NCBI GenBank assembly: GCA_023254115.1
Contig: JALQYK010000016.1
Coordinates: 1 to 40,930 of the forward strand
Source of the DNA: Polynucleobacter sp.
GTDB taxonomy: Bacteria; Pseudomonadota; Gammaproteobacteria; Burkholderiales; Burkholderiaceae
DNA: 40,930 nucleotides
Direction: 5' to 3'
Position numbers and translations under genes: made by a program. Below are positions 1 to 9,852 of the stretch, one piece after another; the first letter of the stretch is position 1; the number at the start of each line of letters is the position of its first letter. The notes beneath the pieces are model-generated. The model did no database searches. It had not been told where the DNA came from and saw nothing but the letters and a program-made list of their open reading frames with translations.

Positions 1-20
1 AAAAATCAGTAAAAACTGAC
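1..20 (-). terminator. Probable terminator of ompA
   Basis: Read on the minus strand, a short hairpin (TCAGT, TTTT loop, ACTGA) is followed by TTTTT at the window edge, about ten bases past the ompA stop. The stem is only 5 bp, so strength is uncertain, but the position and U tract fit a rho-independent terminator. Confidence 0.5.
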
Positions 21-30
21 TGGTTAAGTA

Positions 31-603
31 TTAGTTCTTGCGTGTACCAATCGCTTCGATTTCAACGCGACGGTTCTTGGCGCGACCTTCTTTAGTCTTG
101 TTGTCAGCAACTGGTTGTGACTCGCCTTTACCTTCTACGTATACGCGGTTAGCTTCAATACCTTTGCTAACTAGGTATTTCTTAACTGATTGAGCGCGAC
201 GTACTGACAATTTTTGGTTGTAAGCGTCTGTACCGATTGAGTCTGTGTGACCAACAGCGATGATCACTTCAAGAGTCAAGTTCTTAACTTGACCAACCAA
301 GCTGTCCAAGCTAGCTTTGGCTTCAGGTTTAAGTACTGATTTATCAAAGTCGAACAATGCATCAGCGTTCAATGTTACTTTTGAGCTTACTGGCTGAACT
401 GAGCCGCCTGCAGCGATTGCTCCATCACAACCTGGAGCAGCAGTTGCTGGGGTCCAGTTAGCATTGCGCCAGCACAATTCATTTGTACCGTTTTTCCAAA
501 CGATGCCTGTGCTATTAACCCAGTTGTCGTTTGCTTTTTGTGCGAATGCGCTTGAGCTGATGGCAACACCAGCGATAACGATTAATTGCAGCAATTTTTT
601 CAT
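31..603 (-). CDS. ompA: OmpA-family outer membrane / peptidoglycan-binding protein
   Basis: Periplasmic protein expected to tether the outer membrane to peptidoglycan. Residues 1-22 form a signal peptide ending in AFA before QKAND. A linker with two cysteines (NELCWRN, APGCDGA; possibly a disulfide) is followed by an OmpA C-terminal domain from about residue 75 to 185, with the motifs FDFDKSVLKPEA, GHTDSIGTDAYN, LSVRRAQSV and NRRVEIE. The Asp and Arg that normally hold diaminopimelate are in place. At 190 aa there is no room for the 8-strand beta barrel of E. coli OmpA, so this is the short betaproteobacterial form. The start is supported by GAGGG about 8 nt upstream. It is divergent from gyrA across 115 bp. 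Confidence 0.93.
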   Translation of the reverse strand: MKKLLQLIVIAGVAISSSAFAQKANDNWVNSTGIVWKNGTNELCWRNANWTPATAAPGCDGAIAAGGSVQPVSSKVTLNADALFDFDKSVLKPEAKASLDSLVGQVKNLTLEVIIAVGHTDSIGTDAYNQKLSVRRAQSVKKYLVSKGIEANRVYVEGKGESQPVADNKTKEGRAKNRRVEIEAIGTRKN

Positions 604-706
604 GTTTTATCCCTCTAATTATCTGTGTGGAGGCTGGTCCAATTTGGATACCTGCTAGTTTAGCACTTTAAATCCCAGAAATACCTTTTTATGGTGCTGT
701 GAGTGA

Positions 707-718
707 TAAAATTGCGAC
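707..718 (+). promoter_or_regulatory. Predicted leaderless promoter -10 of gyrA
   Basis: TAAAAT at 707-712 is separated by exactly six bases from the gyrA ATG, so the predicted +1 is the A of the start codon. No Shine-Dalgarno precedes gyrA. No good -35 is visible at the expected distance. This is one of eight instances in the window with identical geometry. Confidence 0.55.
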
Positions 719-3430
719 ATGGAAATTACACAAAATAACGCCGCAAAAGAGACACTCCCCATATCACTAGAAGACGAGATGCGTCGTTCCTATCTCGATT
801 ACGCCATGAGCGTGATCGTGGGTCGAGCCTTGCCTGATGTAAGAGATGGTTTGAAGCCAGTTCATCGCCGAGTTTTATTCGCGATGCACGAGTTAAATAA
901 CGACTGGAATAGGGCTTACAAGAAGTCAGCCCGTATTGTCGGTGACGTGATCGGTAAATACCACCCACACGGTGACTCAGCTGTTTATGACACGATTGTG
1001 CGTATGGCCCAAGATTTCTCCTTGCGCTACATGCTAGTTGATGGTCAGGGTAACTTTGGTTCAGTGGACGGTGATAATGCCGCTGCGATGCGTTATACGG
1101 AAATCCGTTTGGCGAAGATTGCACATCAACTGTTAGACGACTTAGATAAAGAGACAGTTGATTTTGGCCCTAACTATGACGGTAGCGAAAAAGAGCCTTT
1201 GATCCTACCGGCAAAAATCCCAAATCTGTTAATCAATGGATCTTCAGGTATTGCTGTGGGTATGGCAACGAATATTCCGCCGCACAACCTAGATGAAGTT
1301 GTGTCTGCCTGTTTGCATTTATTGGGTAACCCAGAGTGCACGATTGATGACTTAATGGAAATCATTCCGGCACCAGATTTCCCAACAGCCGGCATTATTT
1401 ACGGTATTCAAGGTGTGAAAGACGGTTACCGTACCGGTCGTGGTCGTGTGGTGATGCGCGCTAAGACTCACTTTGAAGACATGGATCGTGGCTCACGCCA
1501 GGCCATCATCGTTGATGAGTTGCCATACCAAGTCAATAAGAAGACTTTGCTTGAGCGTATTGCTGAACTGATCACCGAGAAGAAGGTAGAGGGTATTTCA
1601 GATATTCGTGATGAATCTGATAAATCCGGTATGCGCGTGGTGATTGAGTTAAAGCGTGGTGAAGTGCCAGAAGTGGTGCTGAATAACTTGTTCAAATTCA
1701 CTCAGTTGCAAGACACCTTTGGTATGAATATGGTGGCATTGGTGGATAACCAGCCACGCTTACTTAACTTAAAGCAAATGTTGGAGTGCTTCCTATCTCA
1801 TCGTAGAGAGGTGGTAACTCGTCGCACGGTGTTTGAGCTTCGCAAGGCCCGTGACCGTGGTCACGTATTAGAAGGTTTGGCTGTTGCGCTCGCAAACATT
1901 GATGAATTCATCAAAATTATTAAGGCCGCACCAACTCCGCCGGATGCGAAACGTGAGCTTCTACTGAAGTCATGGGATTCTGAAGTGGTGCGTGAGATGC
2001 TTTCTCGTGCGGAAAAAGATGCTCCTGGCGGACATAATTCATTCCGCCCTGAAGATTTGGATCCTGCAGCAGGTATGCAGGCTGATGGGTTGTATCGCTT
2101 ATCTGAAGGTCAGGCGCAAGAGATCTTGCAAATGCGTTTGCAACGCTTGACAGGTCTTGAGCAAGACAAGATTGTTGGTGAGTACAAGGAAGTGATGCTT
2201 GAGATTGCTAACTTGTTAGACATCTTGGCTAAGCCAGAACGCATCACCGTGATTATTAAAGAAGAGTTGCAAGCTGTTCAGGCTGAATTTGGTCAAGCGG
2301 GTAATGACACAGGTCGTCGTTCACGCATTGAGATGAATGCTACTGAGTTGTTTACTGAGGACTTGATCACGCCGCAAGATTTGGTGGTGACTTTATCTCA
2401 TGGTGGCTACATGAAGAGTCAGCCATTGTCTGAATACCGCGCTCAAAAGCGTGGCGGTCGAGGTAAGCAAGCAACTGCAACTAAAGATGAAGACTGGATT
2501 GAGACATTATTCGTAGCTAATACACATGACACGATTCTTTGTTTCTCTGATCGTGGTCGTATGTATTGGTTGAAGGTTTGGGAAGTGCCGCAAGGTGGTC
2601 GTGCTTCTCGTGGCAAACCAATTGTGAACATCTTCCCATTGGTTGAGGGTGAAAAAATCACAGTGATTCTGCCAATCAAGGCCTACGAAGATGACAAGTA
2701 CGTATTCATGGCAACTCGTAAGGGCGTGGTGAAGAAGTCACGTTTATCTGATTTCTCAAATCCACGTAAAGCCGGCATTATTGCTGTTGACCTAGATGAG
2801 GGTGATCACTTAGTGGGCGCGGCCATCACTGATGGACGTCATGATGTGATGTTGTTCTCCGATGCTGGTAAAGCAGTTCGTTTTGATGAAAATGATGTTC
2901 GTCCAATGGGTCGAACAGCACGCGGTGTGCGTGGTATGAATCTAGATGCGTCACACGAAGTGATAGCTATGTTGGTGGCGCCTGCAGAGATTGAAGGTCA
3001 AACCAATGCTGTTGATGAAAACGGTGCTCCATTACCAAGCAGCGTGCTAACAGCCACAGCTAATGGCTACGGCAAGCGCACGCCAATCTCTGAGTACACA
3101 CGTCATGGACGTGGCACGAAGGGCATGATTGCGATTCAGACATCTGAGCGTAACGGTAAAGTTGTGGCGGCTGTTTTAGTGTCTGAGCAAGATCAAATCA
3201 TGTTGATTACAACCGGCGGTATTTTGGTGCGCACGCGTGTTGCTGAAATTCGCGAGATGGGTCGTGCAACACAAGGTGTTACTTTGATCAACGTTGATGA
3301 GGGTACTGAGTTGTCTGGCTTACAGCGCATTGCTGAAAGTGATGACGATGAAGGTGACGATACTGTTGATGAGCTTGTAGACGGTCAAGAGAATCAAGGA
3401 AACGAGGGCGGGGAGCCGGAGAATGTTTGA
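719..3430 (+). CDS. gyrA: DNA gyrase subunit A
   Basis: Breakage-reunion subunit of gyrase; forms A2B2 with GyrB (not in this window) and introduces negative supercoils. The N-terminal winged-helix/tower region has [33 protein letters not shown] and the catalytic tyrosine in [15 protein letters not shown]. The quinolone-resistance region reads [19 protein letters not shown], with Ser and Asp at the two main resistance positions, i.e. a sensitive-type sequence. The C-terminal beta-pinwheel carries the GyrA box QKRGGRGK needed for DNA wrapping, and the protein ends in a long acidic tail ([16 protein letters not shown]). 903 aa is normal for the family. Its last 8 bases overlap serC, so the two are probably translationally coupled. 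Confidence 0.98.
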   Translation: MEITQNNAAKETLPISLEDEMRRSYLDYAMSVIVGRALPDVRDGLKPVHRRVLFAMHELNNDWNRAYKKSARIVGDVIGKYHPHGDSAVYDTIVRMAQDFSLRYMLVDGQGNFGSVDGDNAAAMRYTEIRLAKIAHQLLDDLDKETVDFGPNYDGSEKEPLILPAKIPNLLINGSSGIAVGMATNIPPHNLDEVVSACLHLLGNPECTIDDLMEIIPAPDFPTAGIIYGIQGVKDGYRTGRGRVVMRAKTHFEDMDRGSRQAIIVDELPYQVNKKTLLERIAELITEKKVEGISDIRDESDKSGMRVVIELKRGEVPEVVLNNLFKFTQLQDTFGMNMVALVDNQPRLLNLKQMLECFLSHRREVVTRRTVFELRKARDRGHVLEGLAVALANIDEFIKIIKAAPTPPDAKRELLLKSWDSEVVREMLSRAEKDAPGGHNSFRPEDLDPAAGMQADGLYRLSEGQAQEILQMRLQRLTGLEQDKIVGEYKEVMLEIANLLDILAKPERITVIIKEELQAVQAEFGQAGNDTGRRSRIEMNATELFTEDLITPQDLVVTLSHGGYMKSQPLSEYRAQKRGGRGKQATATKDEDWIETLFVANTHDTILCFSDRGRMYWLKVWEVPQGGRASRGKPIVNIFPLVEGEKITVILPIKAYEDDKYVFMATRKGVVKKSRLSDFSNPRKAGIIAVDLDEGDHLVGAAITDGRHDVMLFSDAGKAVRFDENDVRPMGRTARGVRGMNLDASHEVIAMLVAPAEIEGQTNAVDENGAPLPSSVLTATANGYGKRTPISEYTRHGRGTKGMIAIQTSERNGKVVAAVLVSEQDQIMLITTGGILVRTRVAEIREMGRATQGVTLINVDEGTELSGLQRIAESDDDEGDDTVDELVDGQENQGNEGGEPENV

Positions 3431-4514
3431 TCGCCGTGTTTTTAACTTCGCTCCAGGTCCAGCAACGCTTCCTGAGGAAGTTTTAAAACAGGCGGCTGCT
3501 GAAATGCTTAACTGGAATGGGTTAGGCATGGGTGTGATGGAGGTCAGTCACCGCGGTAAGCCTTTCATGGCTTGCTACGAAGAGGCTATCGCAGACCTTC
3601 GTGAGCTCATGAGCATCCCTGATAGTTATGCAGTTTTATTCTTGCAAGGTGGTGCGATTGGTGAGAATGCCGCCATCCCCATGAACTTGATGCCTTTGGC
3701 TAAAAATGGCCCTAAGGCTGATTTCGTTGTCACGGGTATTTGGACTGAAAAATCTGCTAAAGAAGCAGCTAAGTATGGTCAGGCTCATATTGCAGCATCA
3801 AGTGCGGCGACCGGCTTTAATAGCATTCCTGATCAAAAAGATTGGCAGTTGTCTGATGACGCCGCATACGTGCATATTTGCTCTAACGAAACGGTGGGTG
3901 GTGTTGAATTTCAGCACGTGCCTAAGGTAGCTAAGCCATTGGTGGCTGACGTTTCAAGCAACATCCTGTCACGTGTTTGGGACATTAATGATTTTGGTGT
4001 TTTGTTTGGTGGTGCGCAAAAAAATATTGGTCCAGCAGGTTTGAGCATTGTGATTGTGCGCAAAGACCTTTTGGGTCATGCTATGCCTATTACTCCAATG
4101 GTTTGGGATTGGGCCAAACAAGCTGAGAATGATTCAATGCTAAATACGCCACCAACTTATGGCATTTACTTAGCAGGGTTGGTATTCAAGTGGTTAAAGC
4201 GCCAGGGTGGTGTGGCAGCTATGGAGCAGCAAAATATCGCTAAATCTAATTTGCTATACGACTGCATAGATAGCAGCAGTTTATTTACCAGCAAGGTGGA
4301 TAAGGGCTGCCGTTCACGCATGAATGTGACTTTCTACTTAAATGATGAGTCTTTGAACGATGCGTTTGTAGAAGGTGCGGCCAAGTTGGGTCTTATGAAC
4401 ATCAAAGGTCACAAGAGTGTGGGCGGTATGCGCGCAAGTATTTATAACGCGATGCCGATGGCTGGTGTGAAGGCATTGGTTGAATACATGAAGGAGTTTG
4501 AACGTGGCTGCTGA
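3423..4514 (+). CDS. serC: Phosphoserine aminotransferase
   Basis: PLP-dependent class V aminotransferase converting 3-phosphohydroxypyruvate to phosphoserine (serine synthesis); it also serves the vitamin B6 route as 4-phosphohydroxythreonine transaminase. The N-terminus [15 protein letters not shown] and the PLP-lysine segment [12 protein letters not shown] are diagnostic, and 363 aa is full length. The ATG lies inside the 3' end of gyrA, preceded by GGGGAGCCGGAG. The C-terminus is EFERGC, and the stop lies downstream of the pheA start, giving an 11-base overlap. This serC-pheA-hisC-tyrA-aroA order is the standard betaproteobacterial arrangement. Confidence 0.97.
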   Translation: MFDRRVFNFAPGPATLPEEVLKQAAAEMLNWNGLGMGVMEVSHRGKPFMACYEEAIADLRELMSIPDSYAVLFLQGGAIGENAAIPMNLMPLAKNGPKADFVVTGIWTEKSAKEAAKYGQAHIAASSAATGFNSIPDQKDWQLSDDAAYVHICSNETVGGVEFQHVPKVAKPLVADVSSNILSRVWDINDFGVLFGGAQKNIGPAGLSIVIVRKDLLGHAMPITPMVWDWAKQAENDSMLNTPPTYGIYLAGLVFKWLKRQGGVAAMEQQNIAKSNLLYDCIDSSSLFTSKVDKGCRSRMNVTFYLNDESLNDAFVEGAAKLGLMNIKGHKSVGGMRASIYNAMPMAGVKALVEYMKEFERGC

Positions 4515-5583
4515 TGACAAAGACTTAGCGCCATTGCGCGCTCGCATCGATTCTATCGATCAACAGTTGTTGGAGTTGTTGGCTGCACGTGCGGAAGCGG
4601 CTCAGGCTGTTGGAAAAATTAAACATGATGTCAATGCGCCGGTATTTCGTCCTGAGCGTGAGCGTCAAGTCATTGACGGTTTAATTGCTAAAAATAAAAG
4701 TCCTCTAGCAGCCGATGGTATTACTTACATTTGGCGCGAGATCATGTCAGCTTGCCGTGCTTTAGAGGCGCCGATTCGTGTGGCTTACTTAGGGCCTGCT
4801 GGAACATTTTCAGAACAAGCAGCCTTTGCTCAGTTTGGTCAGTCAATTAGCAAAGTTCCATGCTCAAGCATTGATGAAGTATTCCGTGCGGTTGATGCTG
4901 GTTCTGCTGACTTTGGCGTAGCTCCAGTAGAAAATTCATCGGAAGGTGCTATCTCTAGAACTTTAGATTTGTTACTTGATACAGATTTAAAGATTACTGG
5001 TGAGGTTGCTTTGGCCATCAAACATCATCTTTTGACCAAGTCTGGTAACTTGGATGGTGTGAGTAGGGTGTTAGCTCATCCTCAAGCTTTAGCTCAATGC
5101 CAAAGATGGTTGTCGAACAATGCTCCTAAACTAGATCGTCAAGCTGTTAGCAGCAATGGTGAGGCAGCAAAGTTGGCTGCGCAAGATTCAACAGTAGCAG
5201 CTATTGCAGGCGATTCAGCACAACAGCAGTATGGTTTACAAGCTGTACAAAGCCAAATTCAAGATGATCCTCATAACCGCACGCGTTTTGTGGTGGTCAG
5301 TCATGGCTCGTGCCAAGCATCTGGCAAAGATCAAACTTCAGTGATTCTTTCAGTTAACAATAAACCTGGTGCGGTACATCAGTTGCTAGCCCCGCTGGCT
5401 AAACATGGCGTTTCGATGAATCGTTTAGAGTCTCGTCCTGCTAGACGAGGTACTTGGGAGTACTTCTTCTATATTGATATGGATGGTCATGCCGATGATC
5501 CGAAAGTCGCAGCTGCTTTAAAAGAGTTACAAGCTGAGGCTGCATTCTTTAAGAACTTGGGATCTTATCCCCGTAGTCATTAA
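4504..5583 (+). CDS. pheA: Bifunctional chorismate mutase / prephenate dehydratase (P-protein)
   Basis: Converts chorismate to prephenate and then to phenylpyruvate. An AroQ-type chorismate mutase domain (about residues 5-90; LRARIDSIDQQLLELLAARAE) is followed by prephenate dehydratase (YLGPAGTFSEQAA, ENSSEGAISRTLDLL, and the catalytic TRF in NRTRFVVV) and a C-terminal ACT domain (NKPGAVHQLL, LESRPARRGTWEYFF) that senses phenylalanine. The ORF track starts at a TTG (4498), but I prefer GTG at 4504: AAGGAG at 4491-4496 is 7 nt before it, whereas the TTG is only one base from that site. This gives 359 aa. Feedback inhibition by Phe is expected from the ESRP motif. Confidence 0.96.
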   Translation: MAADDKDLAPLRARIDSIDQQLLELLAARAEAAQAVGKIKHDVNAPVFRPERERQVIDGLIAKNKSPLAADGITYIWREIMSACRALEAPIRVAYLGPAGTFSEQAAFAQFGQSISKVPCSSIDEVFRAVDAGSADFGVAPVENSSEGAISRTLDLLLDTDLKITGEVALAIKHHLLTKSGNLDGVSRVLAHPQALAQCQRWLSNNAPKLDRQAVSSNGEAAKLAAQDSTVAAIAGDSAQQQYGLQAVQSQIQDDPHNRTRFVVVSHGSCQASGKDQTSVILSVNNKPGAVHQLLAPLAKHGVSMNRLESRPARRGTWEYFFYIDMDGHADDPKVAAALKELQAEAAFFKNLGSYPRSH

Positions 5584-5602
5584 ATTTTTAGAAAGATTGA
5601 TC

Positions 5603-6736
5603 ATGGCCAACGATGTTGGACAAGTTGATGGGCGAGTCATTGGTTTAAGCCATGTGCGAGCTATTGCACCTTATGTCGGTGGCAAACCGATCAGTGAGGT
5701 GGCGCGCGAATTTGGTTTAGATGAGAGCAAGATTGTTAAGTTAGCCTCCAATGAAAACCCGCTAGGTATGCCTGAGTCTGCAAAAAAAGCGATGGCCAAA
5801 GCTGCTGAAGATTTGGGTCGCTATCCAGACTCCAATGGTTTTGATTTAAAAAATGCCCTAGCCAAAAAACTTAATGTGCCATTTGAATGGATCACTTTGG
5901 GTAATGGCAGTAATGACATCTTGGAGTTAACTGCCAGAGCAGTTGCTCACGAGGGTGATGAAGTTGTTTTCTCAAAACATGCTTTTGCTGTTTATCCACT
6001 AGCTACTCAAGCAGTTGGTGGAAAAGCTATTGAAGTGGCTGCGACAAAAGACTATGGCCACGATCTGCCTGCTATGTTGAAGGCAATTACCTCCAGAACA
6101 CGTTTGGTGTTTGTGGCAAACCCTAATAATCCAACGGGTACTTTCTTGCCTGCTAAAGAGATTGAGGCTTTTATAGAGCAGGTTTCAAGTAATGTGGTGG
6201 TTGTGATTGATGAAGCGTATAACGAATTCTTAACCCCTGAGCAGCAATATGATGCAATTGCTTGGGTGCGTAAATATCCGAATGTGATTGTGTCGAGAAG
6301 TTTCTCTAAAGCATACGGTTTGGCTGGTTTACGTATTGGTTATGGTGTTGCGCAAAATAACATCACTGATTTATTAAATCGTATTCGTCAACCGTTTAAT
6401 GTAAATAGCTTGGCTCAGGCAGCTGCTATTGCGGCATTGGCTGATGTTGAGTTTTTGAAAAAATGCTACGAGTTAAATCGTGCGGGTTATGCGCAGCTAA
6501 CCGCAGCATTTGAGCAAATGGGATTGCGTTATTTACCATCTTCTGGCAATTTCGTTTTGGTCAAAGTGGGTGATGATGTTGATGCTGGTGCTAAAGTAAA
6601 TTTGGAGTTATTAAAAGCGGGTGTGATTGTTAGACCCGTAGGTAACTATGGCTTACCAGAGTGGTTACGTATTTCTATTGGATTGCCTGAGGAAAACCAG
6701 GCATTTATTGAAGCTCTTAAAAAGATTCTTAACTAA
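5603..6736 (+). CDS. hisC: Histidinol-phosphate / aromatic aminotransferase
   Basis: Class I/II PLP aminotransferase of the HisC family. The substrate-specificity loop SNENPLGMP, the ANPNNPTGTF motif, VVIDEAYNEF and the PLP-lysine site SRSFSKAYGLAGLRIGYG are all visible. Its place between pheA and tyrA suggests that it may act mainly on phenylpyruvate or 4-hydroxyphenylpyruvate (a HisC2-type copy) rather than in histidine synthesis; sequence alone does not separate the two. The ORF track begins at a TTG; the ATG at 5603 with AGAAAG about 7 nt upstream is more likely. The stop overlaps the tyrA start (TAATG). Confidence 0.93.
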   Translation: MANDVGQVDGRVIGLSHVRAIAPYVGGKPISEVAREFGLDESKIVKLASNENPLGMPESAKKAMAKAAEDLGRYPDSNGFDLKNALAKKLNVPFEWITLGNGSNDILELTARAVAHEGDEVVFSKHAFAVYPLATQAVGGKAIEVAATKDYGHDLPAMLKAITSRTRLVFVANPNNPTGTFLPAKEIEAFIEQVSSNVVVVIDEAYNEFLTPEQQYDAIAWVRKYPNVIVSRSFSKAYGLAGLRIGYGVAQNNITDLLNRIRQPFNVNSLAQAAAIAALADVEFLKKCYELNRAGYAQLTAAFEQMGLRYLPSSGNFVLVKVGDDVDAGAKVNLELLKAGVIVRPVGNYGLPEWLRISIGLPEENQAFIEALKKILN

Positions 6737-7626
6737 TGAACGCTACTCAAAAAAATCCTTCTGCTAATACCCCATTAACTTTGGGCATTATTGGTGTTGG
6801 TTTAATTGGCGCATCGATTGGTTTGTCGCAAAAAAAAGCCAAGGCCTTCGATCGAGTCTTGGGCGTTGGTCGTTCGCAAACAAATTTAGATGACGCTCTC
6901 AGAATGGGCGCCATTGATCAGGCAGTTAGTCTTGAAGAGTGTGCTAAAGAAGCGGATGTGATTGTGGTGTGTGTGCCTGTTGCGCAAACATTCTCAATCC
7001 TTCATGCGATTGAACCTCACATTAAAGCAAATGCATTAATTACTGACGCAGGTAGCACTAAATCAGATGTCATCATGGCTGCTAAAACTGCCTTAGGTGA
7101 CAAGGTCGCGCAATTCATACCTGCTCACCCAATTGCAGGTGGTGCACAGCATGGTGCAACTGCTGCTAAAGAAGATTTGTATCAAGGCAAAGAAGTGATT
7201 ATTTGCCCATTGCAAGAAAACATTCCTTCAGTAGTTGATGCCATCAATGAATTTTGGTTAGCAACAGGTGCAATCACTCACAAAATGTCAGCTTTACAAC
7301 ATGATGCTGTTTTCGCATCGATTTCTCATTTGCCACATGTTCTATCTTTTGCCTTGATGCTTCAGGTCGCAAATTCTGAGGATGCCAATGTTAAGTTGGG
7401 TCATGCAGGCGCTGGGTTTAGAGATTTCACACGGATTGCAGCTTCTAGCCCAGAGATGTGGCGTGACATTTGCTTGGCTAATAAAACAGCTGTTCTAAAA
7501 GAGATGGATAACTATCTCAATCTCACCAAATTATTAAGAGACATGATTGCCAAAGAAGATGGCGATGCTTTATTAAAAGCATTTACAAGAGCCAGTGCAG
7601 AACGTCAAAAGTGGGAAGGTCGTTAA
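6736..7626 (+). CDS. tyrA: Prephenate (arogenate) dehydrogenase
   Basis: NAD(P)-dependent oxidative decarboxylation of prephenate to 4-hydroxyphenylpyruvate for tyrosine. The N-terminal Rossmann fold shows [16 protein letters not shown]. The catalytic histidines lie in PAHPIAGG and [11 protein letters not shown], and the helical dimerisation domain follows ([21 protein letters not shown]). 296 aa matches the monofunctional form; there is no fused chorismate mutase, which pheA supplies. The ATG overlaps the hisC stop by one base, and its own stop overlaps aroA in the same TAATG way, a sign of tight translational coupling. Confidence 0.95.
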   Translation: MNATQKNPSANTPLTLGIIGVGLIGASIGLSQKKAKAFDRVLGVGRSQTNLDDALRMGAIDQAVSLEECAKEADVIVVCVPVAQTFSILHAIEPHIKANALITDAGSTKSDVIMAAKTALGDKVAQFIPAHPIAGGAQHGATAAKEDLYQGKEVIICPLQENIPSVVDAINEFWLATGAITHKMSALQHDAVFASISHLPHVLSFALMLQVANSEDANVKLGHAGAGFRDFTRIAASSPEMWRDICLANKTAVLKEMDNYLNLTKLLRDMIAKEDGDALLKAFTRASAERQKWEGR

Positions 7627-8948
7627 TGAGTTCCGCTGTTCTTGATTACATTGAAGTAGGACCTTTTGTAAAAGCAGATGGCGCAGTTGCTTTACCTGGG
7701 TCAAAAAGTATTTCTAATCGCGTATTGCTTTTATCAGCACTAGCCTCAGGCACAACTCGCTTAAAGGGTTTATTGGATGCTGATGACACACGTGTGATGC
7801 GCGCAGCATTGAGAACCTTGGGTGTTGAGGTTGATGAGACGGATGGTGATTGTGTCGTGCATGGTTGCTCAGGTAATTTACCCAAGAATCAAGCTGATTT
7901 ATTCATGGGTAATGCGGGTACAGCGATTCGACCTTTGACTGCTGCGCTAGCCATCTTAGGTGGTGACTATCGTCTGCATGGTGTGCCACGCATGCATGAG
8001 AGACCTATTGGCGATCTTGTGGATGGTTTGCGTATGGTGGGTGCTCAGGTCGCATATGAGCAAAATGAAGGTTATCCACCTTTGAAACTTTCAAAAGGTC
8101 AGATACGTACCAACGAAATCATCAAAGTGCGTGGTGATGTATCTAGCCAGTTCTTAACTGCTTTACTCATGTCTTTGCCATTAGTGGCAAAAAATGAAAT
8201 TTGTATTGAGGTGGTGGGCGAATTAATTTCTAAGCCTTACATTGATATCACGCTCAAATTAATGAGTCGCTTTGGTGTGAATGTTCGTAACGACAACTGG
8301 CAGCATTTTTATATTCCCGCCAATTCAGGTAAACCTTATACAAGTCCAGGAACTTTATATGTAGAAGGTGATGCATCTTCAGCATCTTATTTTTTGGCAG
8401 CTGGTGCAATTGCAGGCGGTCCTGTCAGAGTGACGGGCGTTGGGAAAAATAGCATCCAGGGCGACGTTGCTTTTGCGCAGGCGCTTGCTCAAATGGGCGC
8501 CAAGGTGACATCAGGCGATGATTGGATTGAGGTTCATGGTGTTAACACACCTAATGGCAAATTGAAGGGCATCGAACTAGATTGTTTGGCTATTCCTGAT
8601 GCAGCAATGACTTTGGCGGTGGCAGGTTTGTTTGCAGAAGGTGCAACCAAGTTAACGGGTATTGCTAGTTGGAAAGTTAAAGAAACTGATCGTATCGCTG
8701 CTATGGCCAAAGAGCTTCAAAAAATGGGCGCTACTGTTAAAGCGGGCGATGACTATATCGAAGTGATGCCACCCAAACAATGGGCAACGCCTGTTGATGG
8801 TATTGATACTTATGATGACCATCGCATGGCCATGTGTTTCTCATTAGCTGCTTTTGGGCCACTCAAGGTGCGGATTAACGAGCCAACTTGTGTGGCTAAA
8901 ACCTTCCCTGAGTACTTCCAAGAGTTTGCCAAAGTGGCTAAAAAGTAA
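7626..8948 (+). CDS. aroA: 3-phosphoshikimate 1-carboxyvinyltransferase (EPSP synthase)
   Basis: Joins shikimate-3-phosphate and PEP, the sixth shikimate-pathway step. Motifs: [36 protein letters not shown] (PEP/glyphosate loop; Gly at the site whose change gives resistance, so class I/sensitive type), [15 protein letters not shown], and the C-terminal [14 protein letters not shown] and [17 protein letters not shown] use ATG 7626 (440 aa) rather than the upstream GTG 7611: it overlaps the tyrA stop and has GGGAAGG just before it. The following 123 bp separate it from cmk. Confidence 0.96.
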   Translation: MSSAVLDYIEVGPFVKADGAVALPGSKSISNRVLLLSALASGTTRLKGLLDADDTRVMRAALRTLGVEVDETDGDCVVHGCSGNLPKNQADLFMGNAGTAIRPLTAALAILGGDYRLHGVPRMHERPIGDLVDGLRMVGAQVAYEQNEGYPPLKLSKGQIRTNEIIKVRGDVSSQFLTALLMSLPLVAKNEICIEVVGELISKPYIDITLKLMSRFGVNVRNDNWQHFYIPANSGKPYTSPGTLYVEGDASSASYFLAAGAIAGGPVRVTGVGKNSIQGDVAFAQALAQMGAKVTSGDDWIEVHGVNTPNGKLKGIELDCLAIPDAAMTLAVAGLFAEGATKLTGIASWKVKETDRIAAMAKELQKMGATVKAGDDYIEVMPPKQWATPVDGIDTYDDHRMAMCFSLAAFGPLKVRINEPTCVAKTFPEYFQEFAKVAKK

Positions 8949-9071
8949 GTGTTGGCAAGCTAATTTCGCTTGAAAACCCCTGAAAATACGCTGCGAGCGT
9001 TTCACATTAAGAAATATTTATAAAGAATAAAAGACTGATAAAGTCACTATCAATACTTAGAAATGCCATAA
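8949..9071 (+). other. aroA-cmk intergenic region with two small hairpins
   Basis: The 123-bp gap holds CAAGC-loop-GCTTG (8956-8972) and ACGCT-GCG-AGCGT (8988-9000). Neither is followed by a U tract, so I do not call a terminator. The rest is A/T-rich and could contain a cmk promoter, but no clear -35/-10 pair stands out. No good Shine-Dalgarno precedes cmk. Confidence 0.35.
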
Positions 9072-9743
9072 ATGACTGAAATTAATAGCTCCAATATTCC
9101 TGTAATTGCCATCGATGGACCAACAGCCTCTGGAAAAGGGACGGTTGCTCAGCAGGTTGCAAATCGCTTGGGATATCACTATCTAGATAGTGGGGCTTTA
9201 TATCGCTTAGTTGGTTTGGCAAGCTTTAAGCGCGGTATTTCTACAGCGTCTGAAGCAGATTTAATCCCCATAGCTGAAAATTTAAACGTTATTTTTCAAG
9301 GGGATAGAGTCATTTTAGATGGCGAGGATGTGAGTGATCAGATTCGCCAAGAAGAAATGGGTAAGCGTGCCTCTGAGGTGGCAGTTCATACGGGTGTCCG
9401 CCAAGCTTTGGTGGCGAGACAGCAGGCATTTAGACAAAAACCTGGTTTGGTAGCTGATGGTAGAGACATGGCTAGTGTGATTTTTACGGATGCAGTGACC
9501 AAGGTATTTTTGACTGCAAGTGCTGAGGCGAGGGCTGATAGACGCTATAAACAATTGATAGCTAAAGGCTTTTCTGCTAATATAGACGTCCTTTTGCAGG
9601 ATTTACGTGATCGAGATGCCCGCGATGCAAATCGCAGTCAATCGCCACTAAAAGCTGTTGAAGGGGCTCACCATCTCGATACCACGTCGATGACGATTGA
9701 AGAGGCGGTGAATCAGGTTCTGAAGTGGCATCAAGCTAGCTAA
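9072..9743 (+). CDS. cmk: Cytidylate kinase
   Basis: Phosphorylates CMP/dCMP with ATP. The P-loop [19 protein letters not shown] is at the N-terminus, followed by [12 protein letters not shown] and the NMP-binding GRDMASVIF. The LID-like RADRRYKQL and [13 protein letters not shown] segments complete the family pattern. 223 aa is typical. It precedes rpsA, the arrangement conserved across many proteobacteria (cmk-rpsA-ihfB). Confidence 0.96.
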   Translation: MTEINSSNIPVIAIDGPTASGKGTVAQQVANRLGYHYLDSGALYRLVGLASFKRGISTASEADLIPIAENLNVIFQGDRVILDGEDVSDQIRQEEMGKRASEVAVHTGVRQALVARQQAFRQKPGLVADGRDMASVIFTDAVTKVFLTASAEARADRRYKQLIAKGFSANIDVLLQDLRDRDARDANRSQSPLKAVEGAHHLDTTSMTIEEAVNQVLKWHQAS

Positions 9744-9776
9744 AACTAGTTAGGCGTTACGGAAGAAATTTAGGAG

Positions 9777-9852
9777 CCAGTCCTTGCCACGCGAGTACTG
9801 GTATGTGCAATCTAACCCGTCAAGTCTTTTGACGGCTTTATAGTGAAAACTC
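9777..9852 (+). promoter_or_regulatory. Structured rpsA leader without Shine-Dalgarno
   Basis: Two hairpins precede rpsA: CCAGT (9777-9781) pairing with ACTGG (9797-9801), and a 7-bp stem CCGTCAA-GTCTT-TTGACGG (9817-9835) followed by CTTTATAG. The ATG is preceded only by GTGAAAACTC. In E. coli the rpsA start region is likewise SD-poor and hairpin-rich and is the site of S1 autoregulation; the parallel here is inference. The second hairpin could alternatively be a weak cmk terminator. Confidence 0.5.

Noticed and set aside
8956-9000. Terminators after aroA
   Set aside because: Two short hairpins exist, but neither is followed by a run of Ts.
3423-9743. A new biosynthetic cluster of aminotransferases and dehydrogenases
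   Set aside because: Every gene matches a standard serine or aromatic amino-acid enzyme in the conserved order known for Betaproteobacteria.
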